From NCBI RefSeq assembly GCF_000620165.1, contig NZ_JHVN01000011.1, positions 1 to 64,000 on the forward strand: 64,000 nt of DNA, given 5' to 3'. How positions within the stretch are numbered: position 1 is the first letter of the stretch; the number at the start of each line of letters is the position of its first letter. Shown piece after piece: positions 47,875-57,963 of this stretch. The translations under genes and the position numbers were made by a program. A model generated the notes under the pieces. The model was not told where the DNA came from. It worked only from the letters and a program-made list of their open reading frames with translations, and did no database searches. Source of the stretch: Anoxybacillus tepidamans PS2 (GTDB lineage: Bacteria; Bacillota; Bacilli; Bacillales; Anoxybacillaceae).

Positions 47875-48063
47875 ATGAGACGATTCAATCCATATTCGTG
47901 GCCGCCATGGCTTCGTCAGCTTCGTGCCATTTGTGCGCAAGTCATCATCCCAATTACCATTTTTCAAGCGATTCGCACGATTTTCTTGCCGACTACGTTC
48001 GACGTCATTTTATTGGCTATTTTTGTGCTCATCGCCGTCGCTTTCTACCTCGAGTGGATTTGA
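47875..48063 (+). CDS. 62-residue membrane protein of unknown function
   Basis: The ATG follows a full AGGAGGT at ideal spacing, so the gene is real despite its size. MRRFNPYSWPPWLRQL is an amphipathic, Trp/Arg/Pro-rich start; two hydrophobic segments follow (IIPITIFQAIRTIFLP, DVILLAIFVLIAVAFYL). It is on the opposite strand from its neighbours and its last 54 bases overlap the 3' end of ysxE. I do not recognise a family with certainty. Confidence 0.75.
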   Translation: MRRFNPYSWPPWLRQLRAICAQVIIPITIFQAIRTIFLPTTFDVILLAIFVLIAVAFYLEWI

Positions 48064-49056
48064 TGACTGCTCTGCTTTTTGTAATAGCCGCGTAACAATA
48101 TATTCTGTATGTTTGACCACCCAATATTCCCGCTGCAGCCGCACAACACCATCATACTCATGCATGTCTTTCCCCTCATCCGTTACATATCGCGAAACAA
48201 AGCGATACACATGAGATGGGGAGGCGGCATGGCTTAAAAAAAAAGCTCGCTCTTCCTCGCGAACCACCAGCTGCCGTTCATATTCAAGCATTCCCTCGAT
48301 CCACTCCTCGCCGATCGGCGGCGCTGTTCGCACGTAATCATGGAAACATGTCAATATATCTACCAATGGTGAAGCCCAATAAGCTCGCTCCCAGCTACAA
48401 AAATACCCTTTTTCTTCCCCGTTTCGCACATAGTGCGACGGTACAGCCTTTCCGTGAACGAAGGCTATTCTCCATTTTTTTGTTTCTTTTACTTTCTCAT
48501 ACCATCTTTCAAGCTGCGTTTCTGCAAACCAATACGCCTGCATCAGCTCATGGAAATACGTGCAAAACTGCAATTGAAACGGTGACATATACCATTCCCG
48601 TTCACATTGCTCCGCATACGATTGCAGAAACGAACGTTGCTTTTCCCATTCCTGTTTCCTTGCTTCATAATATTTTCTCACATCGTCTTCATTCACATCC
48701 ACTTCCCGTACCGTCTTTTGATGCAATGAAGCAAGATCGCGAAAAAATGAAAGGTTGTCCTCTCTTTTCGTTCTCTGCTCTTCGGATAAAATCCACGGCA
48801 TTAAATAATAATAACGGCCACTGCTGGCAACAAACGGGGCACCGTCTCTCGCTACATAAAGCGGAATCATTTGTTGCCCGTAAAAAAAATAAGCTTGCTC
48901 TACTGCCCGAATATATTTTAGATCTTTAATTTCTTTTAGCGCAAAAATTCCAGCGTTTGTGTACACTTTTTTGACGTTTCCATAATCATCAATGCGCGAT
49001 GTTTGCAAATGATAACGCTGCAAAATGGGGCGATATTGAACAAGTTGATCTTGCAA
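48010..49056 (-). CDS. ysxE: spore coat-associated kinase-like protein YsxE
   Basis: 348 residues from a TTG preceded by AAAGGGGG at seven bases; a GTG 14 codons upstream is inside a hairpin and lacks a ribosome binding site. It belongs to the CotS-type aminoglycoside-phosphotransferase-like family: AFVHGKAVPSHYVRNG replaces the catalytic loop HGDL..N, so activity is doubtful. In B. subtilis it is a coat protein encoded beside spoVID, as here. Confidence 0.88.
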   Translation of the reverse strand: MQDQLVQYRPILQRYHLQTSRIDDYGNVKKVYTNAGIFALKEIKDLKYIRAVEQAYFFYGQQMIPLYVARDGAPFVASSGRYYYLMPWILSEEQRTKREDNLSFFRDLASLHQKTVREVDVNEDDVRKYYEARKQEWEKQRSFLQSYAEQCEREWYMSPFQLQFCTYFHELMQAYWFAETQLERWYEKVKETKKWRIAFVHGKAVPSHYVRNGEEKGYFCSWERAYWASPLVDILTCFHDYVRTAPPIGEEWIEGMLEYERQLVVREEERAFFLSHAASPSHVYRFVSRYVTDEGKDMHEYDGVVRLQREYWVVKHTEYIVTRLLQKAEQSSNPLEVESDGDEHKNSQ

Positions 49057-49091
49057 GAGAAAGCCCCCTTTCGTCAATATCGAAAAGAAAT

Positions 49092-49131
49092 CCCCCACTT
49101 CTCGCTATCAAATAATGCCGTTAAAGTGGGA
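49092..49131. repeat. hairpin in the spoVID-ysxE gap
   Basis: CCCACTT and AAGTGGG pair across a loop of about 24 bases. It lies between the spoVID stop and the ysxE start, so it may attenuate ysxE transcription or be a mobile-element scar. Confidence 0.45.
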
Positions 49132-49144
49132 GATAAAATCTAGC

Positions 49145-50119
49145 TTATGGACGGTTGCTAGCGGGCACTGGGATATACAGCAACTGTCCTTCGCGAAGTT
49201 CCGTTTCATAGTCAAGATGATTGGCTCTTAATATTTGCTGAACGCTCAAATCGTATCGCTGTGCAATCTTGTCCATTGAATCGCCTTGTTGAACGATACA
49301 AATTTTCACTCTTGAAAAATCCTCTCCTTGCTCTTTTGAAAATAGTTTTGTTAAATAAAGAGCATTTTCTTTTCGTGGTTTTGGATGGCCTTCTGCTTCT
49401 TCCGCCACATCGTCTTCCCTTTGTTTCGCTGCCCCGATCGATACTTTCGCCTCGTTTTCCAATACAGGCTCCTTCTCTTCAAGTTGCTCTACGTCTACAT
49501 GTAAATCGGTATTTTCATGATCGTCTCTATTTGTTTCATTTTCTATATTTTCCATTATTTCTGCTTGGTTGTTTTCAACAACGTTTTCCTCATTCTCTCT
49601 TTCATAAACTTCTTTGTCATAAACTTCTTTGCGTGCGACTGCCTCAAACGGTTCGAACCATGACTCTTCTTGCCCTAGTTCTTCTTCATTGACCGCGCCT
49701 TCTCCGATACCGCTAATTGAAATATCCGCCATCAACGACAAACGGCCGCCTTCCCCTAAGTCATAGTCAAATGATTCGATCGTTACGTAAACGTCTTCTA
49801 AGTTATAAATCCGGCTTTTTGGAATAGTAATATCAACAGGAAAACGATGGAACAATTCGCTAATACCATCTTCGCGTGTCGTCACTTGCTGTATGAAGCG
49901 ATGGGTGCTAAAATCATGTAAATCTAATTCGTCCCCTTCTTCGTCTACCATTCGGTACTCCCCGCTTAATTCAAGTGCACCGCGAATCGTAATATAATGC
50001 TCATATTCGTCAACGGAAATAACCGGATCTAAAGAAATAGAGAGAAACTCCGCGACTTCCTGTCCTTTTTTAAACCAGATCGATTCCTCAAGCGAAAAAC
50101 GTAAATATGATTGCTCCAA
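49145..50119 (-). CDS. spoVID: spore coat assembly protein SpoVID
   Basis: 324 residues, shorter than the roughly 575 of B. subtilis. The N-terminal domain starts MEQSYLRFSLEESIWFKKGQ and is followed by a strongly acidic, Asn/Glu-rich linker (about 165-245) and a C-terminal LysM domain (CIVQQGDSMDKIAQRYDLSV to LYIPV). It encases the spore with coat and recruits SafA. The size difference lies in the linker. Confidence 0.92.
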   Translation of the reverse strand: MEQSYLRFSLEESIWFKKGQEVAEFLSISLDPVISVDEYEHYITIRGALELSGEYRMVDEEGDELDLHDFSTHRFIQQVTTREDGISELFHRFPVDITIPKSRIYNLEDVYVTIESFDYDLGEGGRLSLMADISISGIGEGAVNEEELGQEESWFEPFEAVARKEVYDKEVYERENEENVVENNQAEIMENIENETNRDDHENTDLHVDVEQLEEKEPVLENEAKVSIGAAKQREDDVAEEAEGHPKPRKENALYLTKLFSKEQGEDFSRVKICIVQQGDSMDKIAQRYDLSVQQILRANHLDYETELREGQLLYIPVPASNRP

Positions 50120-50202
50120 GCGTGCCTCCTCCTTCCGTCCTTTTCATCCAAACTTTTTTATGTCATTACCCAATATATGAATAGTATAAAAAGAATATGA
50201 AT

Positions 50203-50238
50203 AAAAAATGACCATGCACATGGCATGGCCATTTTTTA
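50203..50238 (-). terminator. hem operon terminator
   Basis: AATGGCCATGC and GCATGGTCATT pair on the minus strand, followed by six T. The stem starts at the hemL stop. Confidence 0.85.
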
Positions 50239-51525
50239 TCCTCGTAACTTCGCAAATGCTTTTTCTGCAGCTGCAATCGTTTTTTCGATATCTTCATCTG
50301 TATGCTCTGCTGATAAAAACATGCCTTCGAACTGGGACGGAGGCAGGAATACGCCTTGCTCAGCCATTTCACGGTAATAAGCAGCAAACATCTCCAAATT
50401 GGATGTTTTCGCTTTCTCATAATTCACCACTTCCTCATTAGTGAAGAAGAAGCCAATCATCGAACCAGCACGTGTAATGGTATGCGGAATGTCATATTTT
50501 TGTGCCGCATTACGCAATCCTGCTTCAAGCCGATCAGCTTTTTTGCGGAACTCTTCGTACGTGGCCGGCGTCAATTGAATTAATGTTTCGTAGCCCGCTG
50601 TCATCGCCAATGGGTTTCCGGACAACGTGCCTGCTTGGTAAATCGGGCCGCTTGGTGCGATACGCTCCATAATTTCTGCTTTTCCGCCGTATGCTCCGAC
50701 TGGAAGGCCGCCGCCAATGACCTTTCCGAGGCAGGTTAAATCCGGCGTGACGCCGAAATATCCTTGCGCGCAATGATAATCAACGCGGAAGCCTGTCATT
50801 ACCTCGTCAAAGATTAAAAGTGCACCGTACTCGTTTGTAATATCCCGAAGTCCTTGTAAGAACCCTGGAACAGGCGGAACAACCCCCATGTTTCCAGCTA
50901 CCGGCTCTACAATGACAGCGGCAATATCTTCTCCAAAACGCTCAAACGCGTATTTGACGCTCTCAAGATCATTGTAAGGAACAGTAATCGTATTTTGCGC
51001 GACCGATTCCGGGACGCCTGGACTGTCAGGCAAGCCGAGCGTTGCCACTCCTGAACCAGCCTTGATTAATAAAGAATCTCCATGACCGTGATAGCAGCCT
51101 TCAAACTTAATGATTTTATTTCTTCCTGTAAAGCCTCGCGCCAGTCTCAATGCGCTCATGGTCGCTTCTGTTCCAGAATTGACCATGCGCACGATCTCAA
51201 TCGATGGCACACGCTCAATGACAAGCTTCGCCAGTTCATTTTCGATCAATGTCGGCGCCCCAAAGCTCGTACCATTTTCCGCCACTTTTTTTAGCGCTTC
51301 GACTACTCGATCATTCGCGTGTCCTAAAATAAGCGGCCCCCATGAAAGGACATAATCAATATATTCATTGCCGTCAATGTCATAGATTTTCGATCCTTTT
51401 CCGCGCGCCATAAAAATCGGGTCCATTTTCACTGACCGAAAAGCGCGGACAGGGCTGTTTACCCCTCCTGGAAGCAACTGTACCGCTTCTTTGTACGCTT
51501 CTTTTGAACGTTCGTAGCTTCGCAT
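50236..51525 (-). CDS. hemL: glutamate-1-semialdehyde 2,1-aminomutase
   Basis: 429 residues from [14 protein letters not shown], the third of three ATG codons in a row and the one best placed behind AAAGGGGAG. It makes 5-aminolevulinate from glutamate semialdehyde. The PLP lysine lies in [19 protein letters not shown]. Last gene of the hem operon, although third last in the pathway order (after hemA). Confidence 0.97.
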   Translation of the reverse strand: MRSYERSKEAYKEAVQLLPGGVNSPVRAFRSVKMDPIFMARGKGSKIYDIDGNEYIDYVLSWGPLILGHANDRVVEALKKVAENGTSFGAPTLIENELAKLVIERVPSIEIVRMVNSGTEATMSALRLARGFTGRNKIIKFEGCYHGHGDSLLIKAGSGVATLGLPDSPGVPESVAQNTITVPYNDLESVKYAFERFGEDIAAVIVEPVAGNMGVVPPVPGFLQGLRDITNEYGALLIFDEVMTGFRVDYHCAQGYFGVTPDLTCLGKVIGGGLPVGAYGGKAEIMERIAPSGPIYQAGTLSGNPLAMTAGYETLIQLTPATYEEFRKKADRLEAGLRNAAQKYDIPHTITRAGSMIGFFFTNEEVVNYEKAKTSNLEMFAAYYREMAEQGVFLPPSQFEGMFLSAEHTDEDIEKTIAAAEKAFAKLRG

Positions 51526-51539
51526 CATCATTCTCCCCT

Positions 51540-52517
51540 TTATTCGTTTAACCAACGGGCCGCATCTTTAGCAAAGTAAGTTAAAATTAAGTCCGCTCCG
51601 GCCCGCTTCATGCTAATAAGCGTTTCCATTACAATTTGTTTTTCGTCAACCCAGCCGTTTTGTGCAGCCGCTTTGATCATTGCATATTCTCCGCTTACGT
51701 TGTAAGCGACGATCGGAAGACGGAAATGGTTTTTCATGTCGCGAATAATATCTAAATACGCAAGAGCTGGCTTCACCATGATAAAATCAGCCCCCTCGCG
51801 CACATCGGACTCCGCTTCACGAAACGCCTCAAGACGGTTGGCTGGATCCATTTGATACGTTTTGCGATCGCCAAATTGCGGTGCGCTATTCGCCGCATCA
51901 CGAAACGGCCCGTAAAACGCAGAAGCATATTTGACCGCATAAGACATAATCGGCACGTGCGCAAATCCTGCCTCATCTAGACCTTGGCGAATCGCCGCAA
52001 CGAATCCGTCCATCATATTTGAAGGAGCGATAATATCCGCGCCTGCTTTCGCCTGGCTTACCGCTGTTTTTACCAACAATTCAAGCGATGGATCGTTAAG
52101 CACTTCGTCATTTTCCACGACGCCGCAATGGCCGTGGCTTGTATACTCACATAAACACGTATCAGCGATTACTACAAGCTCTGGAAATGTCTCTTTAATT
52201 TGTCGAATTGCTTGCTGCACAATGCCTTGTTCACAGTATGCTTGCGAACCGACTTCATCTTTTTCCGCTGGAATGCCGAATACAATAACAGAACGAATAC
52301 CTAAATCTACCGCTTCCGCTACTTCTTCGTTTAGCCGGTCAAGAGAAAATTGATATACCCCCGGCATCGATGGCACTTCCTGTGTAATATTCTCTCCCTC
52401 GATCACAAAAACCGGATAAATGAGATCCTCAACGTGAAGATACGTCTCGCGGACCATTGCCCGCAAATTCGCTGTTTGCCGCAAGCGGCGGTGACGGTCA
52501 AACTGTAATGAACCCAT
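51540..52517 (-). CDS. hemB: delta-aminolevulinic acid dehydratase
   Basis: 325 residues. It condenses two 5-aminolevulinates to porphobilinogen. Zinc-binding Cys are in [15 protein letters not shown] and the two active Lys in [17 protein letters not shown] and [10 protein letters not shown]. 14 bases ahead of hemL. Confidence 0.98.
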   Translation of the reverse strand: MGSLQFDRHRRLRQTANLRAMVRETYLHVEDLIYPVFVIEGENITQEVPSMPGVYQFSLDRLNEEVAEAVDLGIRSVIVFGIPAEKDEVGSQAYCEQGIVQQAIRQIKETFPELVVIADTCLCEYTSHGHCGVVENDEVLNDPSLELLVKTAVSQAKAGADIIAPSNMMDGFVAAIRQGLDEAGFAHVPIMSYAVKYASAFYGPFRDAANSAPQFGDRKTYQMDPANRLEAFREAESDVREGADFIMVKPALAYLDIIRDMKNHFRLPIVAYNVSGEYAMIKAAAQNGWVDEKQIVMETLISMKRAGADLILTYFAKDAARWLNE

Positions 52518-52739
52518 CTTTTTCCCCTCCGTAAATGAACTATTTGCAACGGACGTGTTGATTAACCAACAAAAAACGATGTACGTAGCCTTGCCTCGAA
52601 CTTTTCTGCCTATTCAGCAGACTGTTGGCTTGCAGGCATCCTTCGTTTAAACAATGAACACTTTCCCGCAGCTAGCCTTTCTTATTCGAGGGATGTGATA
52701 GAAAAGCTTATAGCATTACTAATTCCAAACAATAGATCA
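52518..52739. other. unusual gap inside the hem operon
   Basis: 222 bases between hemD and hemB where the operon is otherwise compact. No open frame with a ribosome binding site and no clear terminator is seen. Weak self-complementarity (CTGC...GCAG, about 52610) is present. It could hold an internal promoter for hemBL. Confidence 0.5.
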
Positions 52740-53513
52740 TCAACACGCACGATTTGCAAAAAATTTTTCCATCTCTTTTATCATATCATCAATCGTATAT
52801 TGATCGGGACAAATATGTACTGATAGCCCGGCTTGCTCAGCTGCCTGTTTCGTAATCGGTCCGATGCAGGCGATCACACAACGCTGCACTAATGACAGCA
52901 GGTCCGTTCCCTCAAGCATGCGCATAAAGCTATGAACCGTTGACGAACTTGTAAACGTGATTACATCAATTGCCTTCTTTTTTAACAAATCAAGCAGCTG
53001 CTCTTTTCCGCTTTCATTAATATTTGTTTCATATACCACCAGGTCATCAACGTCTGCACCTAAACAAAGAAGCTCTTCTTTTAATGCCGGTCGCGCTAGA
53101 TTCCCTTTCACTAATAAAATGCGGTCATGAGGCTCGATGATCGGTTTCATCGCTTCCGCTAGCCCCTCAGCCACAAATTCATCCGGAATTATATCCGGGT
53201 GAATCCCCCTTTTTTCTAGGGCGGCAGCCGTTTTTCTGCCAACCACAGCAATCTTAGGAAGCGACCGTACTTCTTTCATAAACGAAAAGAAAAAGCGGAC
53301 GCCGTTCGCGCTTGTAAAAACGATCCAATTATAACGAGATAAATCGCGAAGGTACTTATTGACCTTTTCTTTATCCGCCACGGCCGAAACAGAGATCAAC
53401 GGAATTTCTAATGGGCAGGCGCCCGCTTGCCTCAGCCTGTCCGAAAACTCTTGAGCTTGTTCTTTTCCCCTTGTAACAAGAACCTTTTTTCCAAGTAACG
53501 GAAGATGCTCCAT
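52740..53513 (-). CDS. hemD: uroporphyrinogen-III synthase
   Basis: 257 residues. It closes hydroxymethylbilane to uroporphyrinogen III with inversion of ring D. The family is divergent; recognised from [31 protein letters not shown] and the TFTSSSTVHSFM segment, and from its place behind hemC, with which it overlaps at the start/stop. Confidence 0.95.
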   Translation of the reverse strand: MEHLPLLGKKVLVTRGKEQAQEFSDRLRQAGACPLEIPLISVSAVADKEKVNKYLRDLSRYNWIVFTSANGVRFFFSFMKEVRSLPKIAVVGRKTAAALEKRGIHPDIIPDEFVAEGLAEAMKPIIEPHDRILLVKGNLARPALKEELLCLGADVDDLVVYETNINESGKEQLLDLLKKKAIDVITFTSSSTVHSFMRMLEGTDLLSLVQRCVIACIGPITKQAAEQAGLSVHICPDQYTIDDMIKEMEKFFANRAC

Positions 53514-54445
53514 TACTGATCTAACTCCTCTTTCAGCCGCTCAATTAGAGTCTTTGCTCCTAACTGTGCTAATTTCTCGGCCACCTTCAGCCCTACTTCT
53601 TCTGGATCTGCTCCAATCACCGTTTCTTTATAAGTTTCCTTTCCGTCTGCCGAGGCGACAAGTCCCGTAAAGACGACTTCATCTCGTTCATTTACATAAC
53701 CGTATCCGGCGATCGGCACTTGACACCCGCCTTCCATTTCTTTTAGAAAAGTACGCTCGGCAAGAACGGCCCGCTCTGTTTTTATATCATTTAATTTTTG
53801 CAGCCATTTCAACAGCTCTTTGTCATCTTCGCGGCATTCGATGGCCAATGCCCCTTGCCCGACAGCCGGAAGGCAAACATCCGTCGATAAATACTCGGTC
53901 ACTACCTCTTCTGCCCACCCCATCCGTCGCAAACCTGCCGCTGCAAGAATAATGGCATCATAGTCTTCTTTTTGCAATTTATCTAATCTTGTATCGATAT
54001 TGCCGCGAATCCATTTTATTTGCAGGTCAGGGCGCTTCGCCAAAAGCTGGGCAGAACGGCGCAAGCTGCTTGTTCCAATCACCGCGCCTTTTGGAAGTTC
54101 GGAAAATGGAATATGCTGCTTGCTAATCATCACATCACGGTGGTCTTCCCGCTTCGGAACGCAGCCAATGATGAGCCCTTCCGGCAATACAGCCGGCATA
54201 TCTTTCATGCTATGCACCGCCATGTCAATATCCTTATTGAGCATGGCCTGCTCAATTTCTTTAACAAACAATCCCTTGCCTCCGACCTTCGACAACGTCA
54301 CATTTAAAATTTGATCGCCTTTGGTAACAATTTCTTTCACTTCAAACTCAAACGGTGCCCCAAGCTCTTTTAGCTTGGAAATGACCCAATTTGTTTGCGT
54401 TAAAGCAAGCTTGCTTCGACGAGAACCGACAACAATTTTCCGCAT
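53513..54445 (-). CDS. hemC: porphobilinogen deaminase
   Basis: 310 residues from [17 protein letters not shown], after GGAGG; the longer frame upstream crosses into hemX. It polymerises four porphobilinogens to hydroxymethylbilane. The dipyrromethane cofactor Cys is in [14 protein letters not shown] and the catalytic Asp in [11 protein letters not shown]. Confidence 0.97.
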   Translation of the reverse strand: MRKIVVGSRRSKLALTQTNWVISKLKELGAPFEFEVKEIVTKGDQILNVTLSKVGGKGLFVKEIEQAMLNKDIDMAVHSMKDMPAVLPEGLIIGCVPKREDHRDVMISKQHIPFSELPKGAVIGTSSLRRSAQLLAKRPDLQIKWIRGNIDTRLDKLQKEDYDAIILAAAGLRRMGWAEEVVTEYLSTDVCLPAVGQGALAIECREDDKELLKWLQKLNDIKTERAVLAERTFLKEMEGGCQVPIAGYGYVNERDEVVFTGLVASADGKETYKETVIGADPEEVGLKVAEKLAQLGAKTLIERLKEELDQ

Positions 54446-54456
54446 GTTAACCTCCG

Positions 54457-55278
54457 TTATGAATACCAAAGATGAAATTTCGACAGACTGCCAAATAAGA
54501 AAAAGTTTACAAGCAAAAATAAAAAAGAACCGATATTCCACAATGCGATCGCTTTCCCGTGAATGCCTTGAACAATCCGTTTGTAAAAATATAGACTATA
54601 AACTGCCAACACGGAAAAAGATCCTAGCACTTTCGCATCATACCAATGGAAATGTTCAATTTTAATATAAGCCCAAATGAGGCCAAGAATAATCCCTAGT
54701 AACAACATAGGCAAACCGATCAAATTTAAAACATGGGACATTTCTTCCAATTTCGTTAGGTCGGCCATTCTGAGCAGCCGCTTCCCCCATTTTTTTTGTT
54801 TTAATAAATGATATTGAATCATATATAGAAGCGAAAAAACAAACGAAAGAGAAAAGGCCCCATACGCCAGTATAGCCATTGTAATATGAATCATTAACAG
54901 CTCGGAAATCAATTTTTCTGCCGCTGCCTCCGGCTGATCATGAATGGGTGCGAACGTGTGAAGCGCCAACATAAAAAATGCGAGCACATTCGTAAAAAAC
55001 ACAATAAAATCGACGCGGAGCAACCGGTTAATCGCAAGCGACAGCGTAATAAGCACCCACGCGTAAAAATAAAGACCTTCCGACATTGTTAAAATCGGAA
55101 AGCGGCCCGTTTCGGCAATGCGAAATAGAAAAAAAGCGGTTTGAAAAACCCAGACAATAGAAAGTAACCAGAAGGCGATGCGGTTTGCCTTCCGGTTATG
55201 ATGCAAAAAATCTATGAAATATAACGATACGGACAACGCGTACAAAAGTACCGATAATTCATACAACCGTGTAAGCAT
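54457..55278 (-). CDS. hemX: HemX, membrane protein controlling HemA level
   Basis: 273 residues from [16 protein letters not shown], after GAGAGGAA; an extension upstream overlaps hemA and is rejected. About eight membrane segments of the CcsA/HemX type with the [16 protein letters not shown] motif near the C-terminus. In B. subtilis HemX lowers the cellular level of HemA. Operon position between hemA and hemC is conserved. Confidence 0.94.
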   Translation of the reverse strand: MLTRLYELSVLLYALSVSLYFIDFLHHNRKANRIAFWLLSIVWVFQTAFFLFRIAETGRFPILTMSEGLYFYAWVLITLSLAINRLLRVDFIVFFTNVLAFFMLALHTFAPIHDQPEAAAEKLISELLMIHITMAILAYGAFSLSFVFSLLYMIQYHLLKQKKWGKRLLRMADLTKLEEMSHVLNLIGLPMLLLGIILGLIWAYIKIEHFHWYDAKVLGSFSVLAVYSLYFYKRIVQGIHGKAIALWNIGSFLFLLVNFFLFGSLSKFHLWYS

Positions 55279-55294
55279 TGGCAAAATTCCTCTC

Positions 55295-56629
55295 TTATGG
55301 TTGTAGAGATGGTACAACCGAACGTTCCTTATCATGATTGTTTGACGATTTCGGCGGCTGCAATGCTTCTTCAATGTTAAAAATTTTCGCGAACAGCTGC
55401 AGCGCTTCTTCAGCGTTTGGCTCTGCCGCTAGTTCTTTTGCGCGCGAAATCGGATCGCGGAGCAATTGATTGATAATGCTTTTCGTATGTTTGTTCAATA
55501 CTTTTCGGTCGCGCTCCGACAAATGCGGCAGCTTTCGCTCAATGCTTTGCATCGTTTCCGCTTGAATGGCGAGCGCTTTTTCCCGAAGCGCCGCGATAAC
55601 AGGAACGACGCCGAGCGTATGAAGCCATTGCTGAAATTCTACTAATTCCGCTTCAATCATAATTTCAATTTGTTCCGCTGCTTTTTTCCGTTCTGCTAAA
55701 TTCGCTTCAACAATCCCTTGTAAATCATCAATATCGTATAAAAACACATTTTCAATCTCGGCGAGCGCCGGATCTAGATCGCGCGGCACGGCGATATCGA
55801 CCATAAACAGCGGACGGCCTTTGCGCATTTTTTCAACATGCTCCATCATCTCTTTTGTAATGATGTACTCTTTCGCGCCCGTCGAGCTGATTAAAATATC
55901 GGCGTCAATAAGAGCACATTGCAGTTCGGAAAGAGGTTTGGCGCTGCCAGAGAATTTCTCTGCCAAATGTTCCGCTTTTTCAAACGTGCGGTTGATAACC
56001 GTGACGTGCTGCACGCCGCTCCCGTAAAGGTTTTGCAGAGCGAGCTCTCCCATTTTCCCCGCTCCTACAATCAACACGCGCTTCGTCGATAAATCCCCGA
56101 AAATCTTTTTCGCCAATTCTACCGCCGCATAACTGACAGATACGGCATTCGAACCGATTTCCGTTTCAGAATGAGCTCGTTTCGCGAGTGTAACCGCTTG
56201 CTTGAACAATTGCTTAAACACCGTACCAATCGTATTTCCCTCTTGAGCCACTAGAAAGCTCGAACGCACTTGTCCAAGGATTTGCGTTTCTCCTAAAATC
56301 ATCGAATCAAGCCCGCAGGTAACACGGAATAAATGCTCGATCGCCGCTTCCCCCTCTAAAATAGTTAGGTAGGGAGCCAAAGTTTCTTTATCAATTTGAA
56401 ACCAGTCCGCAAGAAATGTTTTTATATAATAACGCCCAGTATGGACTTGGTCGACAACAGCATAAATCTCCGTACGGTTACATGTCGAAATAATCACGTT
56501 TTCTAAAATGCTTTTTTGCTGCTTTAAAAGCTTCATTGCTTCGACCAATTCAGATTCGCTAAATGCCAATTTTTCACGAATTTCTACAGGGGCCGTTTTA
56601 TAGTTTACGCCAACGACAACAATATGCAC
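55295..56629 (-). CDS. hemA: glutamyl-tRNA reductase
   Basis: 444 residues; GTG start after AAGGGGG. It reduces glutamyl-tRNA to glutamate-1-semialdehyde. The nucleophilic Cys is in [12 protein letters not shown] (about 50) and the conserved His region is [25 protein letters not shown] fold [13 protein letters not shown]. First and rate-setting gene of hemAXCDBL. Confidence 0.98.
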   Translation of the reverse strand: MHIVVVGVNYKTAPVEIREKLAFSESELVEAMKLLKQQKSILENVIISTCNRTEIYAVVDQVHTGRYYIKTFLADWFQIDKETLAPYLTILEGEAAIEHLFRVTCGLDSMILGETQILGQVRSSFLVAQEGNTIGTVFKQLFKQAVTLAKRAHSETEIGSNAVSVSYAAVELAKKIFGDLSTKRVLIVGAGKMGELALQNLYGSGVQHVTVINRTFEKAEHLAEKFSGSAKPLSELQCALIDADILISSTGAKEYIITKEMMEHVEKMRKGRPLFMVDIAVPRDLDPALAEIENVFLYDIDDLQGIVEANLAERKKAAEQIEIMIEAELVEFQQWLHTLGVVPVIAALREKALAIQAETMQSIERKLPHLSERDRKVLNKHTKSIINQLLRDPISRAKELAAEPNAEEALQLFAKIFNIEEALQPPKSSNNHDKERSVVPSLQP

Positions 56630-56674
56630 TTTTCCTATACCCCCTTAACCAAAAGTACATAGTAATCTCACTAT

Positions 56675-56680
56675 ATTATA
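56675..56680 (-). promoter_or_regulatory. -10 box upstream of hemA
   Basis: A perfect TATAAT on the minus strand about 45 bases before the hemA start. A matching -35 box is not clear. Confidence 0.45.
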
Positions 56681-56845
56681 GCATGTATAAGTGCATGCAT
56701 ACTGAAAAAAATGTGAACACAATTTGAAACTGTATGATAAACTTTTATACAGGCAGAAGCGTCACGTACAAATTCCCCCACATGTACCTTAACAGAAAAA
56801 ATAATATTCATCAAGAGAAGTTCATTCGGAAACGAGGAGAGATTG

Positions 56846-57331
56846 ATGAAAAAAAATGGAATTTTTTCTGGCATCGTATTGATTGGACTAGGCATTTATT
56901 TTTTAAGCAGTCAAGCACCATTTCCTTTTTTAAGGCTCTTTCAAGGTTGGCCAGCTTTGCTTGTTATTTTTGGCATTGCTTTGCTTGCCCAAGCCTATTA
57001 TGCCCGGGAGTATCAACATGTTTTTCCAGGTGTGATGTTATTTGGCTTCGGTCTGCATTTTATTCTCGTACAATTATCAAAAAGTTGGCCTAATAAAACC
57101 GGAACCTTGTTTTTTATCGTTGCGGCCGCTTTTTTTCTAAGCGCCCGAAAAATGAAAGCGGGGTTTATCCAAGGTTTGCTTTTTCTCATTCTTGCTTGTA
57201 TCATGCTATTTTCCGATCGATTCAATCACTTATTTCTCATCATTCAAACAAGCATTTCTTCGGTTTGGCAATTTTGGCCGCTTCTCTTCATTATTGTTGG
57301 GATATACATATTATTCGCTAAAAAGAAATAA
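56846..57331 (+). CDS. membrane protein with LiaI/LiaF-type N-terminal segments
   Basis: 161 residues from MKKNGIFSGIVLIGLGIYFL, after GAGGAG at six bases. Five to six membrane helices, in pairs: FSGIVLIGLGIYFL / GWPALLVIFGIALLAQ and later QFWPLLFIIVGIYILFAKKK. The GxxLIxxG...WPxLLIxxG pattern is that of DUF5668/LiaF-like membrane modules. Transcribed away from hemA and ending at a shared terminator with engB. Function unknown. Confidence 0.82.
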   Translation: MKKNGIFSGIVLIGLGIYFLSSQAPFPFLRLFQGWPALLVIFGIALLAQAYYAREYQHVFPGVMLFGFGLHFILVQLSKSWPNKTGTLFFIVAAAFFLSARKMKAGFIQGLLFLILACIMLFSDRFNHLFLIIQTSISSVWQFWPLLFIIVGIYILFAKKK

Positions 57332-57338
57332 CTCATAC

Positions 57339-57371
57339 AAAAAACACCAGCTCGTTCGCTGGTGTTTTTTC
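57339..57371. terminator. bidirectional terminator
   Basis: AAAACACCAGC/GCTGGTGTTTT with A- and T-runs on the two sides, between converging engB and the LiaF-like gene. Confidence 0.9.
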
Positions 57372-57378
57372 CTTGCTT

Positions 57379-57963
57379 CTATTGCATAAATTTTTGCAAG
57401 ATGCCCCACGCTTCATCCTTTCCTTGCCCCGTTTCTGCAGAAAAGAGGATAAGCGGGTCTTCAGGGGCCATGTTGAGCGTGTCGCGGACGATCTTTTGAT
57501 GCTTCGGCCATTTTCCTTTTGGGATTTTATCGGCCTTTGTCGCCACGACAACCGTTGGCAGCTCGTAATGCTTTAAAAATTCGTACATCATGACATCATC
57601 CTTTGTCGGCGGATGACGCAGATCGACAATTAACAGAACGGCCCGCAGTTGCTCTCTTGTTGTAAAATACGTTTCCATCATTTTTCCCCACGCCTGCCGC
57701 TCCTGCTTCGACACTTTTGCAAAGCCATAGCCTGGAACATCTACAAAATAAAACGACTCATTGATCAAATAAAAATTTAATGTTTGTGTTTTTCCGGGCT
57801 TTGATGACGTGCGCGCTAAGTTTTTTCGATTAATCATTTTATTAATGAATGACGATTTGCCGACGTTTGAGCGTCCAGCTAGAGCAAATTCTGGAAGCGC
57901 GCTAGCCGGATATTGTTCCGGCTTTACCGCGCTTATTGTGATTTCAGCTGCTGTTACTTTCAT
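57379..57963 (-). CDS. engB: ribosome biogenesis GTPase EngB (YsxC)
   Basis: 194 residues. It binds the 50S subunit during late assembly. Motifs [15 protein letters not shown] (G1), DVPGYG (G3) and TKADK (G4). It overlaps lonA by four bases. Confidence 0.97.
   Translation of the reverse strand: MKVTAAEITISAVKPEQYPASALPEFALAGRSNVGKSSFINKMINRKNLARTSSKPGKTQTLNFYLINESFYFVDVPGYGFAKVSKQERQAWGKMMETYFTTREQLRAVLLIVDLRHPPTKDDVMMYEFLKHYELPTVVVATKADKIPKGKWPKHQKIVRDTLNMAPEDPLILFSAETGQGKDEAWGILQKFMQ

Noticed and set aside
54446-54541. 32-residue N-terminal extension of HemC
   Set aside because: It overlaps the 3' end of hemX in another frame; GGAGG precedes [14 protein letters not shown].
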